This document shows, piece after piece, positions 45,680 to 57,403 of a DNA stretch of 63,140 bases. How positions within the stretch are numbered: position 1 is the stretch's first letter; every line of letters begins with the position of its first letter. This DNA comes from Tieghemiomyces parasiticus (lineage: Eukaryota; Kickxellomycota; Dimargaritomycetes; Dimargaritales; Dimargaritaceae): the NCBI GenBank assembly GCA_027575765.1, contig JANBPT010000166.1:1-63140 (forward strand), in the 5' to 3' direction. The notes under the pieces are model-generated. The model was given only the letters and a program-made list of their open reading frames with translations. It was not told where the DNA came from and did no database searches. Position numbers and translations under genes: made by a program.

Positions 45680-47256
45680 TCACATTTTTTGCTTTTCTGC
45701 GTCAGAGTAAAAATAATTAATAAAATTAATGGGCAACTTTAGATTTCAGTCATTTTCTAAATCGTGGCCACACAACAAGTAGGGATAGGATCATGGAATA
45801 AGCTATTCCTTTATCGAACGGGTCTGATATACCCTGTTTTATATTACGTGTCTCACGCCAAATCGGCAGACAATAGGCATCAAAGATGGCTACCCATTAA
45901 GTCGTGAGTTCATCTATCAGAGATTTAGGGACAGACTTGGTGAGTTCCAGCCGGATATATTAGTCGAATGATATCTGGCTGTAGGGCTGTAATTAAGTTG
46001 GTTGTTGTTCGCTACTGCTAACCACAGGATTTTAGACATTATTAACTCTAAATTTGAGCTTAAGTTTATATATAATAAGCAAAAGCCGTTAGCTTGTAGT
46101 CCACATTGCTTAGGATACGACCTAAGTTGCCCACCCGCTTTAGCAATCCAGATCGAATGAGTCCTCTAGACGTGGCGTATCGACTTGAGTGTCATCCTGT
46201 CCCGCTAGCTGACAGGCTGACCATATTAAGCCTCACCGTTTACCTCATCTTTCTGATTATGCAATGTACACTGGGCGGTCGTTGGTTGCACCGTATCGCG
46301 ATCAGCGGCCTTTTTTTTTTTTTTTCTCCTTGGTTTTTTCACATCTCGTCCCATGGTGTATTGCCATCGTCAACGGTGGCATGCCGCAGCTACCAACATG
46401 GCGAATTTTCCCCGCCACTTCGGGGTTGAATTGTCGCTCAGCCAATGAATGGGGAAACTGACTCGGAGGAGCAGCTTACCATTTCCCGCTCCCTCCTCCC
46501 CCGTTTCCCGCCACTCAACCATCTCTCACTGCCTTCCTTTTCCTCGTACTCCCAGCTGGCATCACACGGGTTCACCTCATCCTGCTTTCCTCCGGGGACA
46601 TCGCCGAACCAATCAGTTCGCCTTCGGCCGTGTGCCAGGATATTTTCGGCGGGGATGTGGCTCTATGCCGGATTGCCCATGGCCCAGGAGTGTGGGCGTT
46701 GGCCGCGCCCAGGCCGTCAGTTTGCAGCATATAGAGCTTTAAGGAGCAAGGCGGACTAGGCTAGCCAGAGCGTTGTTAGCATACACCCATCAAACCACAC
46801 CGCCCTTCCTCTGCTTTTCAGGGTCTAGCCGTTAGCCACTTGTCAGATTTCACGGAAGCACTTCAACTCAATGTTACTCTCCACGCGCCACCCACTTTAC
46901 TGCAACTTGCTGACCGGCTGACCTCCCCAGGAATCCCACCGACACAACCCGCCACCCTCCCACTTTCCCGGGCTGGATTCAGCAGACATGCCTGCAGCTC
47001 CGCCACCCATCCAGACGCCCAGGATATCTGTCCCCAGCCTTTTCCCTCTTCTACCACCCTTGCCGTCCCCTGCTTACCCGACCTTCTCCTCCTCCTCCTC
47101 CTTCTCTGCTCTTGCCCCTTCTTGAAGTATTCTGCAGCGCCCGGCTTCAACTTGACAACAACCTCTGCCATCTCTCTACCAGGTTGCTCTACTACCCATA
47201 GCTGACGACATTCTCCGCCTCCTACCACCCACTACGCCGCCAGGGCCGCCGTGGCC
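45680..47256. other. Gene-poor stretch upstream of regulator C
   Basis: AT-rich to about 46100, a run of 15 T at 46311-46325, then C/T-rich sequence leading to regulator C. Frames at 46445-46759 and 46840-47205 show no domain and probably lie in the promoter and leader. Confidence 0.5.
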
Positions 47257-49559
47257 ATGGTCGAGTATCATATCCAAACCTTTAAACTTAACATAAGCGC
47301 TCCAAAACCCCGCCCGCCACCCAAAAAGAACCTTCACCGCCGCCGGGCCTGCGACCGATGCGTGGCCCGTAAGACGGGGTGCGACGGCAAGGAACCCTGC
47401 GCCAAATGCCAACAGGCACCACAGCCCGTGGACTGCCACTACAGCAGTATAACCCGCCAACCCCCGCGCAAGCGGCAGCACCCGGATTCCGACGTTGGCG
47501 AGCGGTCACCGCCACCACATACAGCCGCCGCGTCCGACTCTACCGCCACTTCCGCGTCCCCGTCCTCTTCGACATCCCCTTGGACTGCTCTTTCCAATGC
47601 GCCATGGGCCATGTCACAGTCCGCTGGCCGGTCACCCACTCCGACCCCTATCACACACCCCGGCGGGCGGGGCCCCATGGCCATCGAGACCCTACTCACG
47701 ACCGACGGACCCAGTCCGCTGTTGTCACCTCCCGTCGCTACTGCCACTGCGTCCGTTGACTGGTGTCCGTGGACCATCACTGATATCCCGTTACCCCCCT
47801 CTTCGACGTCCGCCTCGACCGACTATTCTGAGGCTACCTGTCTGACCCTCTGTAGCGACCCACTGGCACTCTCATCGGCGGCCACCCCACTTGCCGTCCA
47901 GCTGACCGGCGAATTGGAACGCTACCGCCACCTCCCACCACAACTGCGCTCTCAAGAGGAAATTCTCTTCGCTCCGGGTCTGGTCCGCTCCCTGGCCTTC
48001 TTGTACGTCCTCCGCGAGGTGCGCATGTACCGTCGGCGGTTTTACGACCGTTTGCAGCGCAAATTGGACCGCGGTGAGGTGTCGGCCCTCGCCCTCAACT
48101 GTATTCTGTGTCTCGGTATCAGTGTACTGCCCTCACGCGCCCTGCCTCCGCGGCTACGCCAGGAACTCGCCATGGCCTACATTGATCGAGTCAGCGAGAT
48201 TGTCGTGCGCCGTCTCCACGAATACGACACCCCTGAGGTGCCCTTCCTTCTATTCCGGTTCGCCCGCATGCATGGCATCTTTGCTAACAGCCAAGACCTC
48301 GTGACTTATGTCAGTAAGTAGCTTAGAGCGGCCTTTGCCCCTCTTTAATGGGCGGTGTGGACTTAGCGTACTCACAAGACATGGACAACATGGTCCATCA
48401 CTCTTCCCCCCTGGCTCTCTGACCTACCGCTTATCACTAATTCCTTACCGCACCCTGGTTACGGCCACCACATTTCTCTTGCTCGTTGTTGCCCGCAGCC
48501 CTCAGCAGTAACCTAGTCATTACCCGGCGTTATCACTTATTGGATTTGGAGGACTCGCAGCCTCCCGCTGATCCTAACCAAGCTTTTCACTACGAAATGA
48601 ACCGGGAAATTACGCGGCGGTCTTACCACGAGTCAACCTTCGTCCGCGGCCAGATCGCCAACCTATTGGGACTACCGGGCATGGTGAGCAATCACTACGT
48701 ACGGGTCAACCCTATTAATGACCAGTTCCTGGAGCGTTTGTTTATGTTGCCACCCGACGAGGACACGTACCCTGCCCTCATTCCAGGCCTGGGCCACAGT
48801 GTGTGCGGCTACCCGCCTGTCATGGAATTGGCTGACATCACCACCGAGGTGAGTCTTCTGCGGTCCCGGATCCAGCCCGCCGACCCCAGCGATGTTGACC
48901 TGCGGCCCTACCTGGAGCTCAACGAACGGCTCAGCGCGCTCTTCCCGCGGCTTCTCGCCGACTACCCGCTGGGCCCGCCGCCGCACTCGAACGATCCTGA
49001 GCTCGACAACCCGGTATACCGATCGGGTATTTCCATGGTTCATAGCCTGTTTCATAGCGCCCGCCTTCTTCTGAATGTGCACAATTGGACTTTTGGCAAT
49101 CAGGCCTTCCGGCCAGAGCTACACCAGGCGCTCCGGGCGTACGGTACGGAATCAGCCGATCACTTCACCACTCACTGCCTGCCTTACATTCGTCGCGTAC
49201 CCACCTGCTGTCACAATCTCGTCACTAACCACTGCTGCTTTACCGTCGGTTTCTGGTACGCCAACGAGCTCCGTCTGCCCGACAGCTGTCGCGAGACCAA
49301 TCAAGCCGACGTGGATGACAATGCGGATGGTACAAAGCCCCGGGAATCATGCCTTGATCGCCACCAGGTCCGCCGCCGTCTGGACACCATTGACATGTAC
49401 GTACGGTACCTCGACGAGTTCAAACCGTACGTGACGTATCACCGCATGTACCGCGACCTCATCCTCCGGACCGTCCACCAGGCTCGCGACGAACGTCCTG
49501 AATTACGGCTCAAGGACCCCGCCTTCCTCCTGCCATCTTCCCTCGTGCCAGCCCAATAA
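47257..49559 (+). CDS. Zn2Cys6 transcription factor C with fungal middle homology region (about 703-705 aa, 2 exons)
   Basis: ATG at 47257 (GCC ATGG context). Zinc cluster Cys32-x2-Cys35-x6-Cys42-x5-Cys48-x2-Cys51-x8-Cys60 with the same flanking Val-Ala-Arg-Lys-Thr-Gly-Cys-Asp-Gly core as regulator B. A Ser/Thr/Pro-rich linker leads to the middle homology region, continuing in exon 2 (ExxRRSYHE helix, LGLPG loop, NVHNWTFGNQAFRPE). Exon 2 has no ATG at its start, which argues that in all three paralogues the two parts form one gene. The junction can be read two ways: donor GTAAGT at 48314 with acceptor after 48498, or the GT at 48318 with acceptor after 48505 or 48508; each is in frame. This copy is on the opposite strand from A and B. 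Predicted nuclear regulator, target unknown. Confidence 0.82.
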
Positions 49560-50160
49560 TCCGGCATGCATTATTATTATTGCTATTTTTTCTCTACGAC
49601 CCCTGCTATGAAATGAAGGAGGGGGGGACGGAGGAATAATCCGTGGGGCGCAATAGTTTGGAGGCGCTAGCAATTATCCACCTCAAGGTAGTGAGGTGGT
49701 GTTTTAATTGTACCCCAACGGGCTAGGACCACCCTCCCGATTATTGACTGATTTTTTTTTTGATTGGGATGACCACTACTAGCCTCATATAATAATCAGA
49801 TATTATAGGGAATGGCGCTTGGAGGGAAGTACTTGGCGGTTCAGCACATTCGTTACTCATGCCCTATATGTAGGATAGCTCTTATAGTCCGTTAGATAAA
49901 TTTGAGTAGCCCATGTAATGTTAAGATCATAGCTATCATGCATGCACTACCATTGAAGCGGGATTTCATGGGGCGTAATTAATCGATAGACCATCGTATA
50001 TTCCTCCACGGTGAACCCGTCACGAGATTATATAATACTATCAAGCACGTTGTGAATTTTATTGCCAGCTAAATGAATAGGACGTACACTAGGGTTGCTA
50101 TTAGTGTGGACAATCCCGTTCCAAGACCCACAAGCTGCTGTGCCAAATACCGCGGGCGGG
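49560..50160. other. Convergent 3-prime intergenic region
   Basis: AT-rich stretch between the end of regulator C and the end of the small secreted-protein gene; likely 3-prime UTRs. No gene seen. Confidence 0.6.
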
Positions 50161-50694
50161 CTACTTCCGGGCATTCTTGTATTCATCCTGAGTGATAAAC
50201 TTCCACTCGACCGGTTCCTCCAATTTCATATCCGCAGTGTCCTTGTATTTGATATTGGTGTTGGGAACATGGATTGTGCTGGGAGTCTCACCAGTGGAGC
50301 GCGGTAGGGGCTCTCCCCTAATGGCGGCCATCAGTGCAGGGGTGACTCGAAGGATGTCGGGTGTCGTCGAAAATCCCTGAGCTTTGGCGTAAATCGGGGT
50401 AGACCGTTTGGCTGAGTTGATGGCCAGGTATTGGTAGGCCTCAGGGGGATTAGTACCCTTCCCATCGGGGAAGTACTGTCGACCAATCTGGGCGTATAAT
50501 TCATGTCTATCCTTTTGGCGGCTACCACCCTCTTTCCATAAGTGACCAATCATTGCCTTGGCGGAGCCGGGATTAGGGCCGGAACCAGGGCCGGACATGT
50601 CGCTGGGGTTAGGGGGCAAGGTACTGCTCGCCGTGGTGAGATGAAGGAGGAACGGCAGGGAAAGCAGCAGGAAGATCGGGCGAGGGGTCCACAT
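50161..50694 (-). CDS. Small secreted protein (177 aa)
   Basis: The ATG at 50694 lies 127 bases downstream of a TATAAAT box. Residues 1-25 form a strong signal peptide (Leu/Phe-rich core, ending Thr-Ala-Ser-Ser). The mature protein of about 150 residues lacks cysteine and has Gly/Pro-rich, then Tyr/Asn/Lys-rich parts, ending in a charged helix. No membrane segment or known domain. I infer an extracellular protein of unknown role; an effector-like or wall-associated role is possible but unproven. The frame extends upstream without a better start, so the TATA position and signal peptide decide the start. Confidence 0.72.
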   Translation of the reverse strand: MWTPRPIFLLLSLPFLLHLTTASSTLPPNPSDMSGPGSGPNPGSAKAMIGHLWKEGGSRQKDRHELYAQIGRQYFPDGKGTNPPEAYQYLAINSAKRSTPIYAKAQGFSTTPDILRVTPALMAAIRGEPLPRSTGETPSTIHVPNTNIKYKDTADMKLEEPVEWKFITQDEYKNARK

Positions 50695-50820
50695 GGTGAT
50701 GATGGCTTGGGTGCGTGAGGTAAAGGTAGGGACCGTTAGATGGATAGGCGAGGGTGAAGGTAGAGAACAGATAGTGTGATAAGATGATGGATGCTTTGAG
50801 GACAGGCAAGGGTGTTGCTT

Positions 50821-50827
50821 ATTTATA
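50821..50827 (-). promoter_or_regulatory. TATA box of the small secreted-protein gene
   Basis: TATAAAT on the minus strand, 127 bases before the ATG at 50694. Confidence 0.6.
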
Positions 50828-51117
50828 AGGGTGGTGTCGACAGAGACCCACCGGCATGGGATCTGAGGTGGTGACGGAGGAATGGTGGCAGGAGAGAGGA
50901 TTGGGGCAATTATGCGAGGAGGTGGGCGGCTGGAATGGGCCTTGGCATGGAGGTCGGCAAGCTTGACCGTGTAACGGGTTTCCGTCGTACATGGCGTCGG
51001 ACCATCTCGAGGCTGTACCACCTACCAGTTGTATTATTGGCGCCTGTCGACGACGACAGAGACGGGTGAAGTTATAGTGGCGGAGGCAGGTACGCAGTTG
51101 AACAGGAATTCGTATTA

Positions 51118-51138
51118 TCTCTCTCTCTCTCTCTCTCT
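51118..51138. repeat. (CT)n microsatellite
   Basis: About ten uninterrupted CT/TC dinucleotides, followed by degenerate CTGTCCGTCTGTCC. Confidence 0.9.
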
Positions 51139-53803
51139 GTCCGTCTGTCCCGTACTATTCATGGCACGATTGGTTGCGCTGGCGGCAATAACGGTAAAGT
51201 TCACCGACCTGGCTGTCTCCACTTATTATGGTCGATACTCGCATGGTTAGGGTCGTCGGCCCTTCCAACGTTAGACCACCTACTGGGTATGTTATCAGCT
51301 TTGTCCGACGACGGCAGGGGTGGGCAAGCAGATGGTGGCGGAGGAGGACCTGCGGCCAATCACGAAGTCTTCAAGCATCGCCCGTTTTACACCTTGTACC
51401 TTTCCCTCTCCCTTCTCAAAGGTGTTCGCCCGGCGCCAACCAACGGTACCTATCTTCCCGCTACTGAGATCTATACCCTCTCCGTGTTACCTGCTAGCCT
51501 ATCACACCGCCCGTGATAGCGCAGAGGTAGCTTAGCGATGAACTACTCACCAGGGTGGTCGTGCTTCGAACGTGCAGGGGTCGGTGGCGAAAATGATGGA
51601 GCAGAGAGGGAATCTGGAGTCGTCGCTTGCCGCGCCTCGGATAGCAATGTGCCCCGCAGAGGGCTGGCTTGCTTTTCCAAAAACTATGGACCCATGAAAG
51701 CTGGGTTCGGCGACCTTACATCGTCTACTCAACACAGCCAAGGCTCGTGTCGGCACTTTTACCCACCTTCACTACAGCCCGATGTACTTCAACTGTATCC
51801 ACTTAGCTGTCCAAAGATGATGGAGAAAACAGTGCACCTCTCACTTCCCTGCCGACCAAATGTATGTGTACTTGTCAATTGACTGTTTATTAGACCACAG
51901 AAAGAACGTTCTTCTCCCTTTTCCGCAACTTATAGATTCTGCCCTGGCGATACAGCCCGTACCGACTGTTGACAGTTTGGCCAAGCCGTGGACATAACGA
52001 ACGGACCAAAGCGGTCCAGATGTTGCGAGCAATTAGTGCGATACGATCCTTGATCGTTCTTTTCCCCAGTCATGAATTATCACTCTTTCACTCTCGCAAC
52101 ATAAATATACTAGCCACTCATGTTGCTATAACCCCCACTGTTCACTATACAGCTGCCTGGCGTGCCTTTCTGGCAGATCAATTGCATAGTAGCCGTAGCG
52201 CCCATAACTATACCTACCGTTCCACCCTGCCCTGCAAGGTGTAAAGGGCAAAACGATGCCGAACCTGCCGAAACAGGAACCGGTATTTCCCAATTCCTTT
52301 TATTCCGTTATTGTTTAATCCTCTACTTTACATTTTCCCTTCACCTCAAAAACTCCTAATAATCATCAACTTTTATACCTTCGGAGGCCTCCAGTCCCTC
52401 TGGACCCCTACTCCGTTTTATCACCCATACTCCTCCCTTGTATTATTTGGTATTTTGTAGTAATTGGCTGCCCCTTGTCGTCAAATATTCCCTTATCCTT
52501 CTCCCCTACCCTTATCACTCCCCCTTTAGCCTTAAGCCATTTTATAGTTCATATAGAAAAAAATAGATTAGTCCAATTCCCCTGACAAAGTACCGCCTAA
52601 TTGGACTCGCTAGTGTTGACCATCATTTATCAACCCTCCAGGTATGATAGTTGAATATCATTTGGTTGGACTACAAGCTAACCCTCAATTCAAACTCGCA
52701 CAGCCACAGTCATGACTCCGTTACCATTCAGGTTTACCGACTATAGACCTGCTTTCTAATGGGTTCAGCTAAGTATGGCAAGAGAATTGAAGGTTCTATA
52801 TTGATACACCCTGGTGCACTAATTAAAAACGTTACCAATGAAGCTTGACGTCTTACAAAAAGATGGAATTCATTGGCAAAGCCTAGGGGGGGGGGTCAAA
52901 CCAGGCGAGCCATCCGGTAAAATTGAGCCCTTGTTCACTACTAAATGGCTTCCATTACGGTCCCTCCACCCTAACCGAGTTCAATGGTTCGGCTCACATC
53001 CACAGAGTGCATTGCATACGTCATTTGTTGCTGCTGATGATCCCAGGAGTACAAACTCAAAGACCTCCATAGAAACCTGGCTACTACCTTAGTTTCTAAT
53101 TCCGCCTGGTGCCTTGCCGCCTTTAACAAACGTTAGATACCAGGGGGACTTAACATATTCATCCGCAGCTGGGTCACCCGGCAACCTCACCAACCACCAG
53201 TACTACCGGCGGCTACATTGCATAGCTAATTTCTTAAGGAACTGACCCAAAGCCCGTAGCTACCTGCTGGGCACCATTTTCATGACCAACATGGCCCGGA
53301 TTACTTACAATGGTCCCCGGCCAACCCTCTCAGGCACTCTGACACCTCCTAGGAAACCGGATCTTGTTAGCCACGTACTTAGTCCCTCTTCGCGGCTTAC
53401 TAGACTGCATGGCTAAAAATAGTGACCAAAGTGGACTGCTTACGACTGATGGTGGGTGTTGATTGGACAATAATTTGTATGCACTTTACAACCTTCAAGT
53501 ATTGACGAGCTTCAAAAACTTTGGTAAAAGACGATGTGAAATGGGTATCGGAAAGAAAGGGGATACGATGAGTGTAAAAACAATGGGATTGGGTGGCCTA
53601 AAGTGCTGCCAGTCAATGGGACTTGTAAGCGACCGTCAGAGGGCAGGTTTAACATTGGTCCGACGAGTCAAATGGGAAACTACGCACGAGAGAAGGCAGG
53701 GAGGGGTCTGAGGCTAGGATAGAGGTTAGTACCACCCAGCTTCTCCGGTATTAGGCCAATTCGAGCACCAACCCTCCCTTCTCTCTCCTTCTAAGCCCAG
53801 AGC
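51139..53803. other. 2.7-kb gene-poor stretch
   Basis: Low gene signal throughout; 52300-52850 is AT-rich. Short frames at 51538-51882, 52838-53092 and 53463-53711 have no recognisable domain. Confidence 0.5.
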
Positions 53804-56800
53804 CTATTGCGGTGCACCACGCTCCTCGATGATATCACACAACATGGCCACCTGCTGTTGGAGATTAGCCACCTCCTTACGCAGCGCAGTTCGGAGCTTG
53901 CGCTCATGATCAAGCTGGGTCGTCAGATCTTCGCGCAACTCCGTGAGCTCGCCCTCAAAGTAGCTACGCAGTTGGGCCAACTGCTGGTTAGAGGCCCCCG
54001 CCGGTGTGGTTTTGGCACTCTCGCCGCTGCCTGCGCCGGCCTGCGCCAGGTCCTTCATTTGGCCGGCGAGCTCGGCTAGGGCGGACTGGTCAGCGGACCG
54101 GGCGCTACTCATGTCATTGCGAAGGATGCTTAACTGGTCCTCCACCCAGCTCTGTACGTCGGCGGGGGCATCGGCCCCCTCGCCCGTAGGTGGGGCGGCC
54201 GTACGTATTTCCGCCTGAAGCTCAGTGCGGAATACGTCAAGGCGGCTCTCAACCCATTTGCGTATATCATCGTGGTTGACCGCCGCAGTCGGCGTCACCA
54301 CTGGCTGCGGGCGCGGAGGCAAAGGCAAAGCCTCGAACTGGCCAGAGTTGCTACGCGAGCCCATACGCCGGGGTCCGGCCGCAGGGGAACCCTGCGGGGA
54401 GGGGATCTCGTTAGACTGCGCTCGGGCCATGAAGGGCGGGGGCGACGGCGAGTCGGTAGAGCGGGCACGTGGAGAGCCACCACCACTCTCGGATCCGGAT
54501 ATGACATGGCCATCGGCGGCCGCCTTTTGGGCGAAGCGGCGCTGCAGTTCAGCGATGCGCGAGGACGCCCGCGGTAGGGCTGGTTTGGCACCCAGGGGTG
54601 GCGGGGTCTGCCCCGCGGCGTTAGCACCACCGCTACCGAGGCCTAGGTTGGCAAATGGTGTGGCCACTCGGCCGCCACGCGGAGTAGGCCGCGGAATCTC
54701 CGGGGGAGTCTGCTCCGGGTTGACCGCGGCGGGTACGAGAGGCTCCACTGGCATGGGCTCCAACTTGTCGTCCTCGATAGACTTGGCGAGGGTAGCAGTG
54801 AGGGAGGTTTGCGATTTTTTGCGAAGTAGGTTGGGGTCGGGCTTACGGCGCGGGCGCAGTGCGGCTTTACCCTGAGCTAACGGGGCCAGGGCCGGGGCGA
54901 CGACGGGGGCGAACGGGGTAGACGGCAGTTGCGAAGAGGGGGCGGCGTCGACGTTCTCCGTGGTATCGCTTTCGGGTAAATCATCCGAGCTAACAGCTGC
55001 GCCCTCCTTGGTGGAGGAGGGTTCCGGCGTGAAGCTGTCGCGTGGCGAAGCAGCGTCCGGGGCCTCTGCCGTTGGTACCTCCGCCGGAGTAGACGGGCTA
55101 GACGCATTGACGTCCTCGATAGATTCGGGATCGCTGGTCACAGCCGGGGCGTGCGCCGGGGGCACTACCACTTGAGGTTGGATGGTAGGCTCAGTGGACG
55201 ACTTGTTGGCCACTTCGTGGTCATTCGATTTACCAACAACTTCGGTGTCTTGGATGGCCTCGGTCACCGCCAGATTTACCTCCACGCGAGAGGCCAGGGA
55301 TTCTTCGTCCGCCTCGTGACCATCGTCTTCGCTATCCACCTCCGACGGCACTAGCGCCGCCATCGGTTCCGGTTTAGGCACGTCCGGGGTGGTCGCGTCG
55401 CGGGGCTCGGGGGGAAGATCGGATTGGGCCTCCGCCTGCTCGGCTACGGCGCCCTCGTCCTTAGTGCGGATTGTCGGCAGCTTGGGAACCGTAGTGGGCT
55501 CTTCTTCCAAAGGCTGAGAGCCGGCAGCAGCCTGTGCTTCGGGTCGGGGTGGTGACGGATGGGATGGTCCCGCTTCCTCATCATCACTCTCGGAATAGTT
55601 TCGTCTGGAGACGCCCTCAGGTTCAGATTCTGACTCGTCAAGCGGAGCGTGGGTGGTGGCCAGTCGCGACGGTGGGGCGGGCTGGGGGGCACGGTGGGGT
55701 TCACCGGCCCCATCCAGATAAAACTCGGACATAACGGAACTCTGAGACGTCAACATGGGTTTGATGGTCGCTGCAGCCGGGGAAGCACGGGGCTCGACCT
55801 CACCCCGATCAGCGGCGTCCCCGGCTGGGGGACTGGCATCCATCTGGCGAGGGGCTGGGGCTGCAGCTGGGGGTGAGACCGGACGGGGTTCTTCAGCCGG
55901 CGGCCGGGTCGTCTTGCGTAGCTTGGGCACCACACCCCCGGCAAAGAGGCTGCCAATGCCGCCCTGACGCACACCGTAGGCTGCCAGCTTGAAACTCTTG
56001 GGCTGTTCCTCTGCGGGCGGGGCGTCGGCGGGAACCTCCGCACCCGGTTCCCCTTCGCCGTCCACCCGGTCGGTGGGGGCTGCCTCGGCCGGGCCGTCAT
56101 CTGCGGGCTGGAGGACCTCGACCGCGTCCGGCGGGAAGAAGCCGATCTTTCCATGAGAGTCGCCCTTCCAGAGGTCGCCCCGCTGAGCAATGATGGTGAT
56201 GATGTCCCCTTCGAACAAATTGAGCTCACCAGGGCCCTGGGCCTCGTAGTCGCGCACCACGCGGGCCTGGTTGGTACCCTGCGCGCGCGGGACCGGGGCA
56301 CCGAAGGGCGGCATGGGAGCGCCGGGTACAGGGAGTGGGGCGCCCGGCGCAGGGAGAGTGGAGCTGCGCTTGCTAGTGGGTGCGGCCTCCGATTCCGACT
56401 CGGACTCGGGAGTTGAGGTGGAATGGGGGACTTCGGGCGCTGAAGGGGCCTTGGGCAAGGGGGGGATTCCCTGCATGGGCGGGGGCGGCGGGGGTAAGGA
56501 CATGTTGGACGGGACACCTGCGGCAGGCACAGGCGGCGCCGAGGCACGCTTGGCGGGGGCGGCGGAGGGCTCGGCGGCAGACGGCGGTGGGGGCAAATGG
56601 GTGGTCGTTGGAACAGGGGGGATGGGTCCGGCGGGCGGGGCGCCCGATGAAGGGTGCACCGGAAGGGACGGCATGGTGGACTGGGCCATGCCTGGAAGCG
56701 GGAAGGCGCCGACTACGGCGCTGAGTCGGTGCGGGTCAGCCAGTGACGGCGGCGGGGCCAGGGCCTCAGAGGGAGGGTGCACGGGATGGGAGGGTGTTGG

Positions 56801-57193
56801 GGGTTTACTGGAGGAACCACGTGACGCGGCTTTGGGCTGCAGAGCCGCCACTTCCTCCGCGGTGAGGGTACGCACGAACTGGAGGGAGTCAAACCAGGAA
56901 GGTGGGGATGGGTAGAGGGTGGTCCGATGAGAGCAGATGGGGATCGATAGTGAGGGTTAACTCTACCCGATAGATGCCCCTGGCTGCAAGCCCTGGCGAG
57001 GTGGTGAAGATGTTACACCAACTGCCTAGCAGGTCCCATTACTTACGTTGGCCGGGAAAATTCCCTGCTGTCCGTGCTTATCGCCCTGATACCAGCCCTC
57101 AATCTCCTTAAGGACGCCAATGACCTCACCGACACGGAGCTCGAGCTCGTCGTCATCCTGCGGATCGTAATCGAACAGGACTTCGACGTACAT
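53804..57193 (-). CDS. Two-SH3, proline-rich, coiled-coil adaptor (1073 aa, 2 exons)
   Basis: Exon 1 (57193-57047, 49 codons) encodes nearly a whole SH3 domain: ALYDY-type Val-Leu-Phe-Asp-Tyr at the start, Glu-Leu-Glu-Leu, Gly-Trp-Tyr-x-Gly and Gly-Ile-Phe-Pro-Ala-Asn. The junction to 56878-53804 completes it as FPAN-FVR. A poly-Pro region (about 70-200) rich in PPPP and Pro-x-x-Pro could bind SH3 or profilin. A second SH3 lies at about 253-306 (Arg-Asp-Tyr-Glu, Asp-Leu-Trp-Lys-Gly, Gly-Phe-Phe-Pro-Pro). A long acidic Ser/Glu/Pro region and Arg/Pro-rich region follow, and a coiled coil fills the last ~60 residues. The layout is that of cortical-actin or endocytic adaptors; a specific orthologue is not claimed. 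The exon-2 frame alone has no ATG at its start, supporting the splice. Confidence 0.85.
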
Positions 57194-57403
57194 AATGTCT
57201 AATCAAAAGAACGAGGGAGGGGATAGTGGGAAACCATGAGAGATGGGGAGGCGGGATAAATAAAGGGTGAAGTTCAGGCAGAGTGTCCCTGAACGCGTGG
57301 GGGGGGGGCTCTTCGGACCTGGTTCGATTGGCCAGGCCAGCCCGCCCGCTAACGTGGTTGGTTACAGCCGAGGGCTTTGCCGCCCACTGGTATATTCGGT
57401 GCC

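Noticed and set aside
48486..49559. Second half of each Zn2Cys6 regulator as an independent gene
   Set aside because: In regulator C the second part has no ATG at the matching position, and joined exons give a continuous middle homology region; kept as one gene, with an internal promoter listed only as a possibility for B.
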